Positions 5,970 through 12,924 of a stretch of 13,033 bases of DNA are shown here, piece by piece. Below the pieces are notes generated by a model. That model had not been told where the DNA came from and did not search any database. It was given only the letters and a program-made list of their open reading frames with translations. Every line of letters starts with the position of its first letter. The first letter of the stretch is position 1. Made by a program: the position numbers and the translations under genes. Source of the stretch: Chloroflexota bacterium (GTDB lineage: Bacteria; Chloroflexota; Anaerolineae; Anaerolineales; DRMV01); assembly GCA_013154225.1 (NCBI GenBank), contig JAADCW010000191.1, forward strand, positions 1-13,033, read 5' to 3'.

Positions 5970-8538
5970 GGTCTTTTGCTCCTTCATCAGATGCCGGGGG
6001 CGGTGTGAGGGCGGCGTCGAGGACTTCATCTACGGTTTCGACAAAAACGAAGTGCATGGCTTCCCGCACTTCGTCGGGGAGGTCTTCCAAATCGGCTTCG
6101 TTGCGCTTGGGCATAATGATGGTTTTCAGGTCGGCGCGGTGGGCGGCCAGTACTTTTTCTTTGATGCCGCCCACGGGCAATACTTGCCCGCGCAGGGTGA
6201 TTTCGCCGGTCATGCCCACTTCGGGTTTGACCGCGCGGCCCGTGAGCAGGGAAACCAGCGCGGTGACCATGGTCACGCCTGCGGAGGGGCCGTCTTTGGG
6301 CTGGGCGCCCGCGGGCACGTGCAGGTGAATGTCGGTTTTCTCGAAGAAATCTTCGGGAATGCCCCACTGCGCGGCCCGAGAGCGGACGTAAGAAAGCGCA
6401 GCCCGGGCAGATTCTTGCATCACTTCGCCCAAGGAGCCGGTGAGAATGAAGCCTTTGTTCCCCGGCATTTTTGTGGCTTCCACAAAGAGAATGTCGCCGC
6501 CCGCGGGGGTCCAGGCCAGGCCAATGGCTACGCCGGGGATGGAGACCCGTTGGGCAACTTCTTCCAGGCCGTAATAGCGCGGGCGTCCCAGGAATTCCCG
6601 CACTTTTTCGGGGGTGATATCCACGTGCTCGGTTTTGCCTTCGGCGATTTGGCGCACCACTTTGCGGCAGATTTTGCCGATTTCCCGCTCCAGGTTGCGC
6701 ACGCCCGCCTCGCGCGTGTAGGAGCGGATGATGGTGTGCAGGGCTTCATCGGTGAAGGTGATTTCTTCGGGGAAGAGGCCGTTTTCGTGGACTTGCCGCG
6801 GGATGAGGTAGCCTTTGGCAATTTCGACCTTTTCGTTTTCGGTGTAGCCTGAAATGGGGATGATTTCCATCCGGTCGCGGAGGGGCGGCGGGATGTTATC
6901 CAGGTAGTTGGCTGTGGTGATGAAGAGCACTTGCGAAAGGTCGAAGGCAACTTCCAGGTAATGGTCACGGAATTCGGCGTTTTGCTCGGGGTCGAGGACT
7001 TCCAGCAGCGCGGAGGCAGGGTCGCCGTGGAAGTCGAAGACCAGTTTGTCAATTTCGTCGAGCATGAACACCGGGTTGCGGGTGCCCACGCGGCGCAGGG
7101 CTTGGATGATGCGCCCCGGCATGGCGCCAATGTAGGTGCGGCGATGGCCGCGGATTTCGGCTTCATCTCGCACGCCGCCCAGGGAGATGCGCACGAATTT
7201 CCGCCCCATCGCGCGGGCAATGGAGCGCCCCAGCGAGGTTTTGCCCACCCCTGGCGGCCCCACAAAGCACAGAATCGCGCCTTCGCGGTCGTGGCGAATT
7301 TCATCTTCGGGCATTCTGGCTTCCAGGGCCTCTTTGCGTTCCAGCCGCAGTTTGCGCACTGCCAGATATTCCAGGATGCGCTCTTTGACGTCTTCCAGGC
7401 CGTAGTGGTCTTTGTCCAGCACTTCCTGGGCGTGCTGGAGGTCAAGGTTGTCTTCGGTGACTTTGTTCCACGGCAGGGAAACCAGCCAATCCAAGTAGGT
7501 GCGAATGACGCCGTATTCTGCGGCTGCTGTTGGCAAGCGTGAGAGGCGTTCCAGTTCGCGCAGGGCTTGTTTTTTGGCCTCTTCAGGCATGCCGGCTTCT
7601 TCGATCTTTTGCCGGAATTCCTTGATTTCGGCGGTTTGCTCGTCTTCTTCGCCCAGTTCGCGCTGGATGGCCTTCATCTGCTCGCGCAGGAAGTATTCCC
7701 GCTGCATTTTTTCGATTTCGGAGCGGGCTTCGTCCTGAATTTTTTGGCCCAATTCCAGCACTTCGACTTCGTGGGTCAGGATGGCCAGCAGTTTGCGCAG
7801 TTTGGCCGCGACGGAGTCGAGTTCCAGAATTTCTTGGGCGTCTTCCAGGGGCATGCGCTGGAAGTTGGCCACGGTGTAGGCCAGTTGCAGCGGGTCTTCC
7901 AGGGCCAGCACCGATGCCACCAGTTCTTTAGGGATGGAAGACACCATTTCCGAGATGGCCTGGAATTGTTCTCGGACTTGGCGGGCGAGGGCTTCCACCT
8001 CTAAAGAATCTTCCACCGTTTCGGGGATGACCTGAACCCTGGCAACGAAATAGGGTTCGGTCTGGGTGTATTCCAGCACCCGAATGCGCTGCTGGCCCTG
8101 CACCAGCAGGCGAATGGTGCCATCGGGCGCGCGGAAGAGGCGGTGGATGCTGGCAACGGTGCCGACGGTGTAGAGGTCGTCGGGGCTGGGGTCTTCCAGT
8201 TCGGGCTTTTTGGAAGCCACGAGCCCCAAACGACGATCGCCGGCGACGACGTCGTCGATCAGCCGGACAGAGCGGGGCAGGCCCACGGTGAGGGGCGTGC
8301 CGGTTTGGGGATAGACGACGGTGCCCCGTAAAGGCAAGATGGGGATTTCAAAAATTTCAGGGGGGGCAGGTTCAGATTCTTGAGGTTGTTCGGGGGCGTC
8401 GTCTTGGTTTTCATCCCCCTTTTTGTTGCTGTTGAGAATGCGGTGCAAAAAGGGCATCACGGCCTCTTGCCAGGCCGCGTCCTCTTCCAGCCATTGTAAG
8501 ATGTCTTCCCAGCCCATATGCCAACGCGTTGCAGGCAT
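5947..8538 (-). CDS. lon: ATP-dependent Lon protease (LonA type)
   Basis: The 863-aa soluble AAA+ protease unfolds and degrades damaged or regulatory proteins. After a 60-residue N-terminal extension comes the substrate-binding LAN domain (about 64-260, starting I-L-P-L-R-G), followed by a long helical region with R-E-Q-M-K-A-I-Q-R-E-L-G. The ATPase has Walker A G-P-P-G-V-G-K-T (427-434) and Walker B D494-E495. The protease domain holds catalytic S752 in D-G-P-S-A-G and K795 in G-I-K-E-K, 43 residues apart as in E. coli Lon. The chosen ATG (8538) has AAGGAG nine bases upstream. A second ATG 27 codons in (8457) also has GAGG nearby and would shorten the extension. The open frame upstream through hsp20 is not coding. 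The gene follows hsp20 after 77 bp and overlaps the response regulator. I saw no CIRCE-type operator. Confidence 0.97.
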   Translation of the reverse strand: MPATRWHMGWEDILQWLEEDAAWQEAVMPFLHRILNSNKKGDENQDDAPEQPQESEPAPPEIFEIPILPLRGTVVYPQTGTPLTVGLPRSVRLIDDVVAGDRRLGLVASKKPELEDPSPDDLYTVGTVASIHRLFRAPDGTIRLLVQGQQRIRVLEYTQTEPYFVARVQVIPETVEDSLEVEALARQVREQFQAISEMVSSIPKELVASVLALEDPLQLAYTVANFQRMPLEDAQEILELDSVAAKLRKLLAILTHEVEVLELGQKIQDEARSEIEKMQREYFLREQMKAIQRELGEEDEQTAEIKEFRQKIEEAGMPEEAKKQALRELERLSRLPTAAAEYGVIRTYLDWLVSLPWNKVTEDNLDLQHAQEVLDKDHYGLEDVKERILEYLAVRKLRLERKEALEARMPEDEIRHDREGAILCFVGPPGVGKTSLGRSIARAMGRKFVRISLGGVRDEAEIRGHRRTYIGAMPGRIIQALRRVGTRNPVFMLDEIDKLVFDFHGDPASALLEVLDPEQNAEFRDHYLEVAFDLSQVLFITTANYLDNIPPPLRDRMEIIPISGYTENEKVEIAKGYLIPRQVHENGLFPEEITFTDEALHTIIRSYTREAGVRNLEREIGKICRKVVRQIAEGKTEHVDITPEKVREFLGRPRYYGLEEVAQRVSIPGVAIGLAWTPAGGDILFVEATKMPGNKGFILTGSLGEVMQESARAALSYVRSRAAQWGIPEDFFEKTDIHLHVPAGAQPKDGPSAGVTMVTALVSLLTGRAVKPEVGMTGEITLRGQVLPVGGIKEKVLAAHRADLKTIIMPKRNEADLEDLPDEVREAMHFVFVETVDEVLDAALTPPPASDEGAKDHAENHAG

Positions 8539-8615
8539 CAAAGCGCACTCCTTGATGAGAGGTTTTTTCAGATGGTGCCGTGAATGAGAGGACGAGGGCA
8601 CCCTTTTGGTAAAGG

Positions 8616-9038
8616 TCATGCCTCGCGCGAGGTATGTTGGGTGCGGATGGTAACCGCCTGCGGGCTTGGTTTGGGAAGGATGACACGCAGGAACCCGTCG
8701 CGATATTCGGCTTCGACGCGCTGGGCATCTACCGCGGCGGGGAGATGAACCGTGACTTGAAAGCGCCCAAAGGGGATTTCCAGCCGATGGTAGGCTGTCA
8801 CCAGGTCGGGGTCTCTGCGAATGCCGCCGATAATGAGGTTTTGCCCTTCGAGTTGGAGGGTGAAGTCTTCGGTGCGCATTCCTGCGATTTCCACCCGCAC
8901 GACCACCGCTTCCGCGGTTTCGAAGACGTCGGTCGGCGGGCGCCACGCTGTTCGCTGATGCTCCCATCGGACGTCTAAAACCCAAAAACCTTGCGGGTCG
9001 TCGGTTTCCGTTGGCACTGCGCTCAAAAGCGAGAGCAT
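8616..9038 (-). CDS. Small heat-shock protein (Hsp20 / alpha-crystallin family)
   Basis: The 140-aa protein is an ATP-independent holdase that keeps unfolding proteins soluble. The alpha-crystallin domain spans about 31-123. It starts with W-R-P-P-T-D-V-F-E, includes V-R-V-E-I-A-G-M and the F-x-V-x-V-x-L-P strand, and ends with the signature-like Y-R-D-G-F-L-R-V-I-L-P-K. A C-terminal V129-T-I131 fits the I/V-x-I motif that links subunits into oligomers. The ATG has GGAAGG six bases upstream. The gene begins 43 bp after tRNA-Arg and is followed 77 bp later by lon, a sensible holdase-protease stress pair. No separate promoter is visible in the short gap to the tRNA, so it may be transcribed through the tRNA. 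Confidence 0.93.
   Translation of the reverse strand: MLSLLSAVPTETDDPQGFWVLDVRWEHQRTAWRPPTDVFETAEAVVVRVEIAGMRTEDFTLQLEGQNLIIGGIRRDPDLVTAYHRLEIPFGRFQVTVHLPAAVDAQRVEAEYRDGFLRVILPKPSPQAVTIRTQHTSREA
8617..8636. repeat. Near-perfect palindrome on the hsp20 stop codon
   Basis: CCTCGCGCGAGG (8621-8632) is a perfect 12-bp palindrome. With one mismatched pair it extends to a 20-bp dyad, CAT on the left and ATG on the right. It encodes the last hsp20 residues and overlaps its stop codon. The RNA stem would be short, so a DNA-binding dyad or chance GC structure is equally possible. Confidence 0.6.
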
Positions 9039-9081
9039 GGCGCACCTTCCCGTATGTGGTGTGAGTTGGTTGGTGCCTCAG

Positions 9082-9154
9082 CGCCCCCGACAGGATTCGA
9101 ACCTGCAGCCGTCGGATTAGAAGTCCGATGCTCTATCCGTTGAGCTACGGGGGC
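9082..9154 (-). tRNA. tRNA-Arg (anticodon UCU)
   Basis: A complete 73-nt cloverleaf is visible. It has a 7-bp acceptor stem (GCCCCCG with CGGGGGC), a 4-bp D stem, a 5-bp anticodon stem (TCGGA with TCCGA), loop CTTCTAA, a 5-nt variable loop and a T arm with TTCGAAT. The anticodon UCU (9119-9121) reads AGA and AGG. A20 in the D loop and C35 match known arginine identity elements, and the discriminator base is G. The 3' CCA is not encoded and must be added enzymatically. The tRNA begins six bases after the stop of the 145-aa gene and ends 43 bp before hsp20. It therefore appears embedded in a protein-coding transcript. Confidence 0.97.
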
Positions 9155-9160
9155 GAGGGG

Positions 9161-9598
9161 TCAGTTTTCAACTGGGCGAATGCCCAGGTAGTCGCGGCGT
9201 CCGCTCAATGTGCGGAGAATGGTTTGCGGTTGAATGGGGCGATGCAGTTCTTCGGCCAGTTCAACCGGGGTCATGGGCTTGTTGCCGTGGGCAACGAGCA
9301 CGCGGAAGATGGCGTCCACCAGGGGGACGCGGGCTTCCAGGAATTCGGGTTGATGGGCGCAGTGGGTCATCAACACATACTGCACACCATCCACCTGGTG
9401 GATTTCTGCGGTTTCAGGATCCACCCAATCCACAGTGCTGTTATCCCATTCTGCAAATTGGGCCTGGTGTTCGGGGCAGAGCAGGCGGTGCATGTAAACC
9501 CGCCAGTCGCGCGAGTGCGCCTGCCACCAGGCGAAGTCAATATGGAAAGGTGTATCCAGTGTGGGTTTGACCAAACTGCGGCGTTTTCCCTGTGGCAT
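9161..9598 (-). CDS. Unrecognised 145-aa protein, partner of the 519-aa winged-helix protein
   Basis: I do not recognise this family. The N-terminal half is rich in aromatic residues (F-H-I-D-F-A-W-W at 18-25, W-R-V-Y-M-H). It carries C41-P-E-H44 and, later, H79-C80-A-H82; paired Cys/His groups of this kind could bind a metal ion. The C-terminal part (about 92-143) looks like a winged helix: P-L-V-D-A-I-F-R-V-L, then T-P-V-E-L-A-E-E-L, then Q-T-I-L-R-T-L-S-G-R-R-D-Y-L-G-I. The ATG has GGGAG seven bases upstream and starts 12 bases after the stop of the 519-aa gene, so the two are surely co-transcribed. The stop lies six bases from tRNA-Arg. A DNA- or RNA-binding role is inference only. Confidence 0.8.
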   Translation of the reverse strand: MPQGKRRSLVKPTLDTPFHIDFAWWQAHSRDWRVYMHRLLCPEHQAQFAEWDNSTVDWVDPETAEIHQVDGVQYVLMTHCAHQPEFLEARVPLVDAIFRVLVAHGNKPMTPVELAEELHRPIQPQTILRTLSGRRDYLGIRPVEN

Positions 9599-9610
9599 AG
9601 GCTTTCTCCC

Positions 9611-11170
9611 TTAGATGGCGGATTCGTCCAGGCGGAAGTAGAGGTCGCCCACGTGCACAAACCAGGGGCGGCTGGCCAGCAGGGCAAAGATGGGGCCTGG
9701 TGGGCAGCGGCGCACGGTGTTGACCGCGGCATACAAGCCCGCGGCGTGGACGTGCCCCTGGGGCGTGAGTTTCGCGAGTTCGCGAAGCATGGAGACGACC
9801 AGGTTTTCAAGTGGGGTGCGGCTCTTGGCGGTTTGTTCCCACACCGTATCCAGCGCTTCGGGGTCGGGCACGGCAATGACCATGCGCTCGTCGAATTCGG
9901 CAGAGACGGTTTGTTTCAGCATGGCAAACACGGGTTGATCGTCGCTGCCAACCAGCACACTGCGGACCCAGTCGCGCGTGGGACGGTGGGTGTGAGCTTT
10001 GACCAGCACCTCGCCGGGGTTTTCGCCCGGGCTGAGGGTGATCAGGCTGCCGGGAATGAGCCCTTTCTTTTCGTACCATTCCGCGAGGCCGTAAACGTAT
10101 TTGCCGTGCCGCACCACCCAGCCAGGGAAGGTCTCGCCGGTTTGGGCATCAACCCAGGTGAAGCGCACGCGCGGGGCTTCGTAGGCTGTGGGGAACAGGG
10201 TTTTGGTTTTGGCGCTGAGCGGCAGAGTGCCTGACCGCCAGTGCGGGTAGATGAGGGTGATTTCGATTTTTTCGCTTTTGATGGGCAGCGGAATTTCGGG
10301 GGAAAGTTCGTCGCCCAGGATGGCTTCCATGGCCAGCATGTCGTCGGTGAGCGCGTCGCGGTCGTAATCCAGCGGTTTGTAGCGCAAATAGGGCGGCGTT
10401 TCTTTGACCCATTCGGGCTCCAGGCGATGGAGATACCAGAGCACTTTGCCCGCGGGGCCGACTTCGTCAAAGCGCTCGTCTTCTTGCAGGGCGTAATCCA
10501 GCGAGAATTCGGCCAGTTTGGGGTTGTCCGCGGGGAAGTCAATTTGCTTCATGATTTCCGCAGTGGGCAACGGCCCGCCGCCGGCCATGTCCAGCACGGC
10601 TTCGGCCAGGTTGAGGTGCCCGACGTGCACTTCCATCAGCAAAGCCCGCGGGAACCAGCGGCCCGCGATGCGCACGAATTCGTCGTTCTCGCGCAGGGCT
10701 TCCTCGATGCGCTGGGCAATGCTCTCGCCGTATGCGGCCAAAACGCTTTCTGGGTTGAGCAAGGGGTTGTTGCTGTCCAGTTTGGGCGGCTCGTTGAGGA
10801 CGTGTTCGTCCAGCCCCGCGGCAAATTCCTTTTCGCGGCCATCTTCAAACCGCACACGGATGACCTCGAAAGGCGGCCTGGTGGGGTTGTTGGCCGGCCG
10901 CACCGCGACGACTTCGCCCGTGGCCCAATCCAGCGCGGGGAAGACAACTTTTTGCCCCACTTCGTAATGTTCTTTGGGGAGATAGAGCGCGGCTTCCCCA
11001 CTGCGGCGGCGTTCCAGTTTTTGCCGCTCGCGCGCCAGCCGAATTTCGACCAGCGCGGCTGCCAGTTCGTCGGGGGTTAGGGGTGTTTCGGTTTCCAGAA
11101 GATGGTTGTAAAGGTCTTCGATGTCTTCTTCGGTGATGGTGAGATCTTCCCAATAGGTTTCACGAATCAT
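9611..11170 (-). CDS. Unrecognised 519-aa protein with winged-helix-like repeats
   Basis: No named function. The protein is soluble, with no signal peptide or membrane segment. Residues 13-55 are helical with L-T-P-D-E-L-A. Residues 69-118 look like a small beta-barrel (Y-E-V-G-Q-K-V-V-F-P to V-R-F-E-D-G-R). Three later places share a helix followed by a hairpin ending in F-(V)-x-V/I-G-x-aromatic: about 156-176, 226-248 and 493-513. With the preceding helices (for example N-L-A-E-A-V-L-D at 187-194, T-A-E-I-M-K-Q-I) these recall HARE-HTH winged helices, as in the RNA polymerase delta subunit. The ATG (11170) has GAGG six bases upstream; upstream in-frame codons run into the divergent promoter and the opposite gene. 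It heads the long minus-strand run and is followed 12 bp later by the 145-aa gene. Confidence 0.82.
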   Translation of the reverse strand: MIRETYWEDLTITEEDIEDLYNHLLETETPLTPDELAAALVEIRLARERQKLERRRSGEAALYLPKEHYEVGQKVVFPALDWATGEVVAVRPANNPTRPPFEVIRVRFEDGREKEFAAGLDEHVLNEPPKLDSNNPLLNPESVLAAYGESIAQRIEEALRENDEFVRIAGRWFPRALLMEVHVGHLNLAEAVLDMAGGGPLPTAEIMKQIDFPADNPKLAEFSLDYALQEDERFDEVGPAGKVLWYLHRLEPEWVKETPPYLRYKPLDYDRDALTDDMLAMEAILGDELSPEIPLPIKSEKIEITLIYPHWRSGTLPLSAKTKTLFPTAYEAPRVRFTWVDAQTGETFPGWVVRHGKYVYGLAEWYEKKGLIPGSLITLSPGENPGEVLVKAHTHRPTRDWVRSVLVGSDDQPVFAMLKQTVSAEFDERMVIAVPDPEALDTVWEQTAKSRTPLENLVVSMLRELAKLTPQGHVHAAGLYAAVNTVRRCPPGPIFALLASRPWFVHVGDLYFRLDESAI

Positions 11171-11182
11171 TGTCGGCCTCGC

Positions 11183-11211
11183 TTCACAGTAATCGGCTTT
11201 TCTATTATACT
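11183..11211 (+). promoter_or_regulatory. Promoter for the DUF2007 gene
   Basis: TTCACA (11183-11188) and TATACT (11206-11211) are separated by exactly 17 bp. Each hexamer matches the sigma-70 consensus at five of six positions. The transcript would start near 11218, about 44 nt before the ATG. The -10 overlaps the minus-strand TATAAT of the divergent gene. Confidence 0.75.
11204..11209 (-). promoter_or_regulatory. Putative -10 for the 519-aa gene
   Basis: A perfect TATAAT on the minus strand lies 33 nt before the ATG at 11170. No good -35 lies 16-18 bp upstream; the best resemblance, GTGACA at 11234-11239, is 24 bp away. A regulator or an alternative sigma factor may be needed, or the gene may be weakly expressed. 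Confidence 0.5.
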
Positions 11212-11261
11212 CTATCTCGTGAAATGGTACTTTTGTCACGGCTTGCTCAGAGAGGTGAGCG

Positions 11262-11504
11262 ATGAATGATGCAGATTGGGTGCCTGTTTTGACCACGCCA
11301 AACCAGGCGCAGGCGGAAATTTTACGCGGGCTACTCGAAGCCCAGGGCGTTTCGGTGTGGTTGCTTCAGGAACCCGCAGCACGCGCGATTGGCATCCAGA
11401 TGGGCCCCTTAGGGGAGATCCAGATTTTGGTGCCCAAAGATCAGCAAGCCCAGGCGGAGGAAGTGATTGACGCCTTCTTCCGCGGAGATTTTGAGCAAAC
11501 CTAA
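11262..11504 (+). CDS. DUF2007-type small putative signal-transducing protein
   Basis: This 80-aa protein is the only gene on the plus strand. It has the DUF2007 pattern: W-V-P-V-L-T-T-P-N-Q-A-Q-A-E-I opening, L-L-E-A-Q-G-V in the first helix, a middle strand with M-G-P-L-G-E-I-Q-I-L-V, and a final helix with A-E-E-V-I-D-A-F-F. The family adopts a small ferredoxin-like (GlnB-like) fold. It is often called a putative signal transducer, with no proven biochemical role. The ATG is preceded by AGAGGTGA and a well-spaced promoter. The gene converges with the LysM/M23 gene, and their stop codons share one hairpin. Confidence 0.85.
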   Translation: MNDADWVPVLTTPNQAQAEILRGLLEAQGVSVWLLQEPAARAIGIQMGPLGEIQILVPKDQQAQAEEVIDAFFRGDFEQT

Positions 11505-11531
11505 GCGCCATCCTGCTGAGGTGGGCTTAGG
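11500..11531. terminator. Shared hairpin at the convergent gene ends
   Basis: CCTAAGC (11500-11506) pairs with GCTTAGG (11525-11531). Inside it, CCA/TGG and CCT/AGG pair further around a 4-nt loop, giving 13 base pairs with two single-base bulges. The TAA of the DUF2007 gene (11502-11504) and that of the LysM/M23 gene (11527-11529) are both in the outer stem. There is no T-run on either side. It probably serves as a bidirectional 3' end. Confidence 0.6.
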
Positions 11532-12924
11532 GGAACGCGCGTTCCAGCCATTCCAGGGGATCTACTGGCACGTCGCCCACCCAAACTTCCCAATGGAGAT
11601 GTGGGCCTGTAACCCGACCGGTGCGGCCCACTTTGCCGATGAGGTCGCCAGCGTGCACGCGCTGGCCTTTTTGCACCAGGATTTGGTCTTGATGGCAGTA
11701 GGTGGTGTAAACGCCCCAGCCGTGATCAATGATGGTGACGTTGCCGTGGATTTCGGTGGTGCCTGTGAACACCACCACGCCGTCGGCAGGGGCATAGATG
11801 GGGGTGCCGACCCTGCCGCAGAAGTCCAATCCCGTATGATACCAGAAGAATGTATCGTTGTAATTGCGGCGGGTGCCGAAATAAGAGGGGTGGCAGTCGT
11901 CCAGGGGTGGCGCTTCAGGCGCGCGGAAAATGCCATCCCAATAGCGGGTGGGTGTGGCCGCGGCGGCGATGGCCGCAAATTTCTCGGCTTCTTCGCGGTT
12001 GAGTTTGGGGTCTAAAAGTTCGGTGGGGACTTGCAGGCGCTCGTGATAGAAATTGCCAGCCTTGACAGGAATAGCTTGCAAAAAGGCGAACGTTTTGCCA
12101 TTGGCCAGGGCAATGGTGGTTTGCACCGGATACAACCCGGGGTCGGCCAGGGCTGAGACGCCCTGCAAAGCCACCCAACGCTGGCCTTCAAAGGGGAAGA
12201 AGTGGAGTGTGTATTCGCCAAAAGCGCCTTCGATTTGGGCATCTTGGGGCGCGGTAGCCCACACTTCGCCGGTGTGCCCCTGCACCCAGGCTGTGGGCTT
12301 GGGGGTGATGGCCAGCCCCGAAGGGAACCCGCTGGGCGCCTGGCTTTCTTCAGTGCCCGGAAGGATGAGCACATCACCGGGCAGTGCGGCCCACGTGCCG
12401 GGGAGTTGATTGGCCACGGCCAGCGTCCAAGGGTTTTGGCCGTGCGCGAGCCCGACTTCCAGCAGCGACTCCTGGCCTACCAATGCCCGCTGGGGAACGG
12501 TTTTCTGCGCGGCCGCGTCGGCAGGTAGAATGAGCGACCGCCCGGCAAACAGTTGATAGGGGGTGAGCAGATGGTTGAGGCGTTGGAGGGTGCTTTCGGA
12601 AAGCCCCAGCGCGCGGCTGAGCGAGGTAAGGCTTTCGCCAAATTTCACCGTTCGGGTGCTCAACTGCCCGCTGACCACGCCTTCCAGCCCTGGAATGCGC
12701 AGTTTTTGCCCCACTTGCAGGCTGGCCGGGTTGGTGATGCCGTTGGCCTGAGCCAGGGTCTGCATGTCCAGCCCAAAGCGGTAGGCAATGCCCGAAAGGG
12801 TATCGCCAGGCTGGACGATGTAGTAAGGGGCTTCGCCCGTTTCATCTGCGTGCACGCGTTGGGGAAAAGCCCACGCCCATCCCAACATGCCTAAGGCCAA
12901 CAGGAGCAGGAGGCTACGCTTCAT
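11527..12924 (-). CDS. Secreted LysM and M23 peptidase (peptidoglycan endopeptidase)
   Basis: The 465-aa protein starts with a typical signal peptide: K2-R3, a hydrophobic core to about residue 20, and probable cleavage near A26. A clear LysM repeat follows (about 34-77, Y-I-V-Q-P-G-D-T-L-S-G-I-A), then two degenerate LysM-like repeats (about 88-133 and 146-189). A beta-rich middle section leads to the M23 metallopeptidase domain (about 348-457). The zinc ligands are H363 and D367 in H-T-G-L-D, and H444 in H-L-H-W-E. H411 is the likely catalytic histidine. It should bind glycan and cut peptide cross-links outside the membrane, possibly during growth. All catalytic residues are present, unlike the inactive EnvC/NlpD type. 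The ATG has GAGGTGA six bases upstream and overlaps the preceding gene by 11 nt. Confidence 0.92.
   Translation of the reverse strand: MKRSLLLLLALGMLGWAWAFPQRVHADETGEAPYYIVQPGDTLSGIAYRFGLDMQTLAQANGITNPASLQVGQKLRIPGLEGVVSGQLSTRTVKFGESLTSLSRALGLSESTLQRLNHLLTPYQLFAGRSLILPADAAAQKTVPQRALVGQESLLEVGLAHGQNPWTLAVANQLPGTWAALPGDVLILPGTEESQAPSGFPSGLAITPKPTAWVQGHTGEVWATAPQDAQIEGAFGEYTLHFFPFEGQRWVALQGVSALADPGLYPVQTTIALANGKTFAFLQAIPVKAGNFYHERLQVPTELLDPKLNREEAEKFAAIAAAATPTRYWDGIFRAPEAPPLDDCHPSYFGTRRNYNDTFFWYHTGLDFCGRVGTPIYAPADGVVVFTGTTEIHGNVTIIDHGWGVYTTYCHQDQILVQKGQRVHAGDLIGKVGRTGRVTGPHLHWEVWVGDVPVDPLEWLERAFP

Noticed and set aside
8539..9045. In-frame extension of lon by 169 codons through hsp20
   Set aside because: The residues are low-complexity Arg/Pro-rich and match no Lon N-terminus. 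The region is the hsp20 gene in another frame, and AAGGAG sits before the ATG at 8538.
9082..9154. tRNA-Arg as an integration site for a mobile element
   Set aside because: There is no integrase, no duplicated tRNA 3' end in the window, and the flanking genes look like ordinary housekeeping genes.
5713..11080. Long plus-strand open frames opposite lon and the 519-aa gene (5713-6852, 9128-10234, 10241-11080)
   Set aside because: These are mirror frames of GC-rich genes. One runs across tRNA-Arg, and none has a convincing ribosome-binding site or motif.
11171..11296. Upstream start for the 519-aa gene
   Set aside because: It would put the divergent promoters and the start of the DUF2007 gene inside its coding sequence. 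The ATG at 11170 has its own GAGG.
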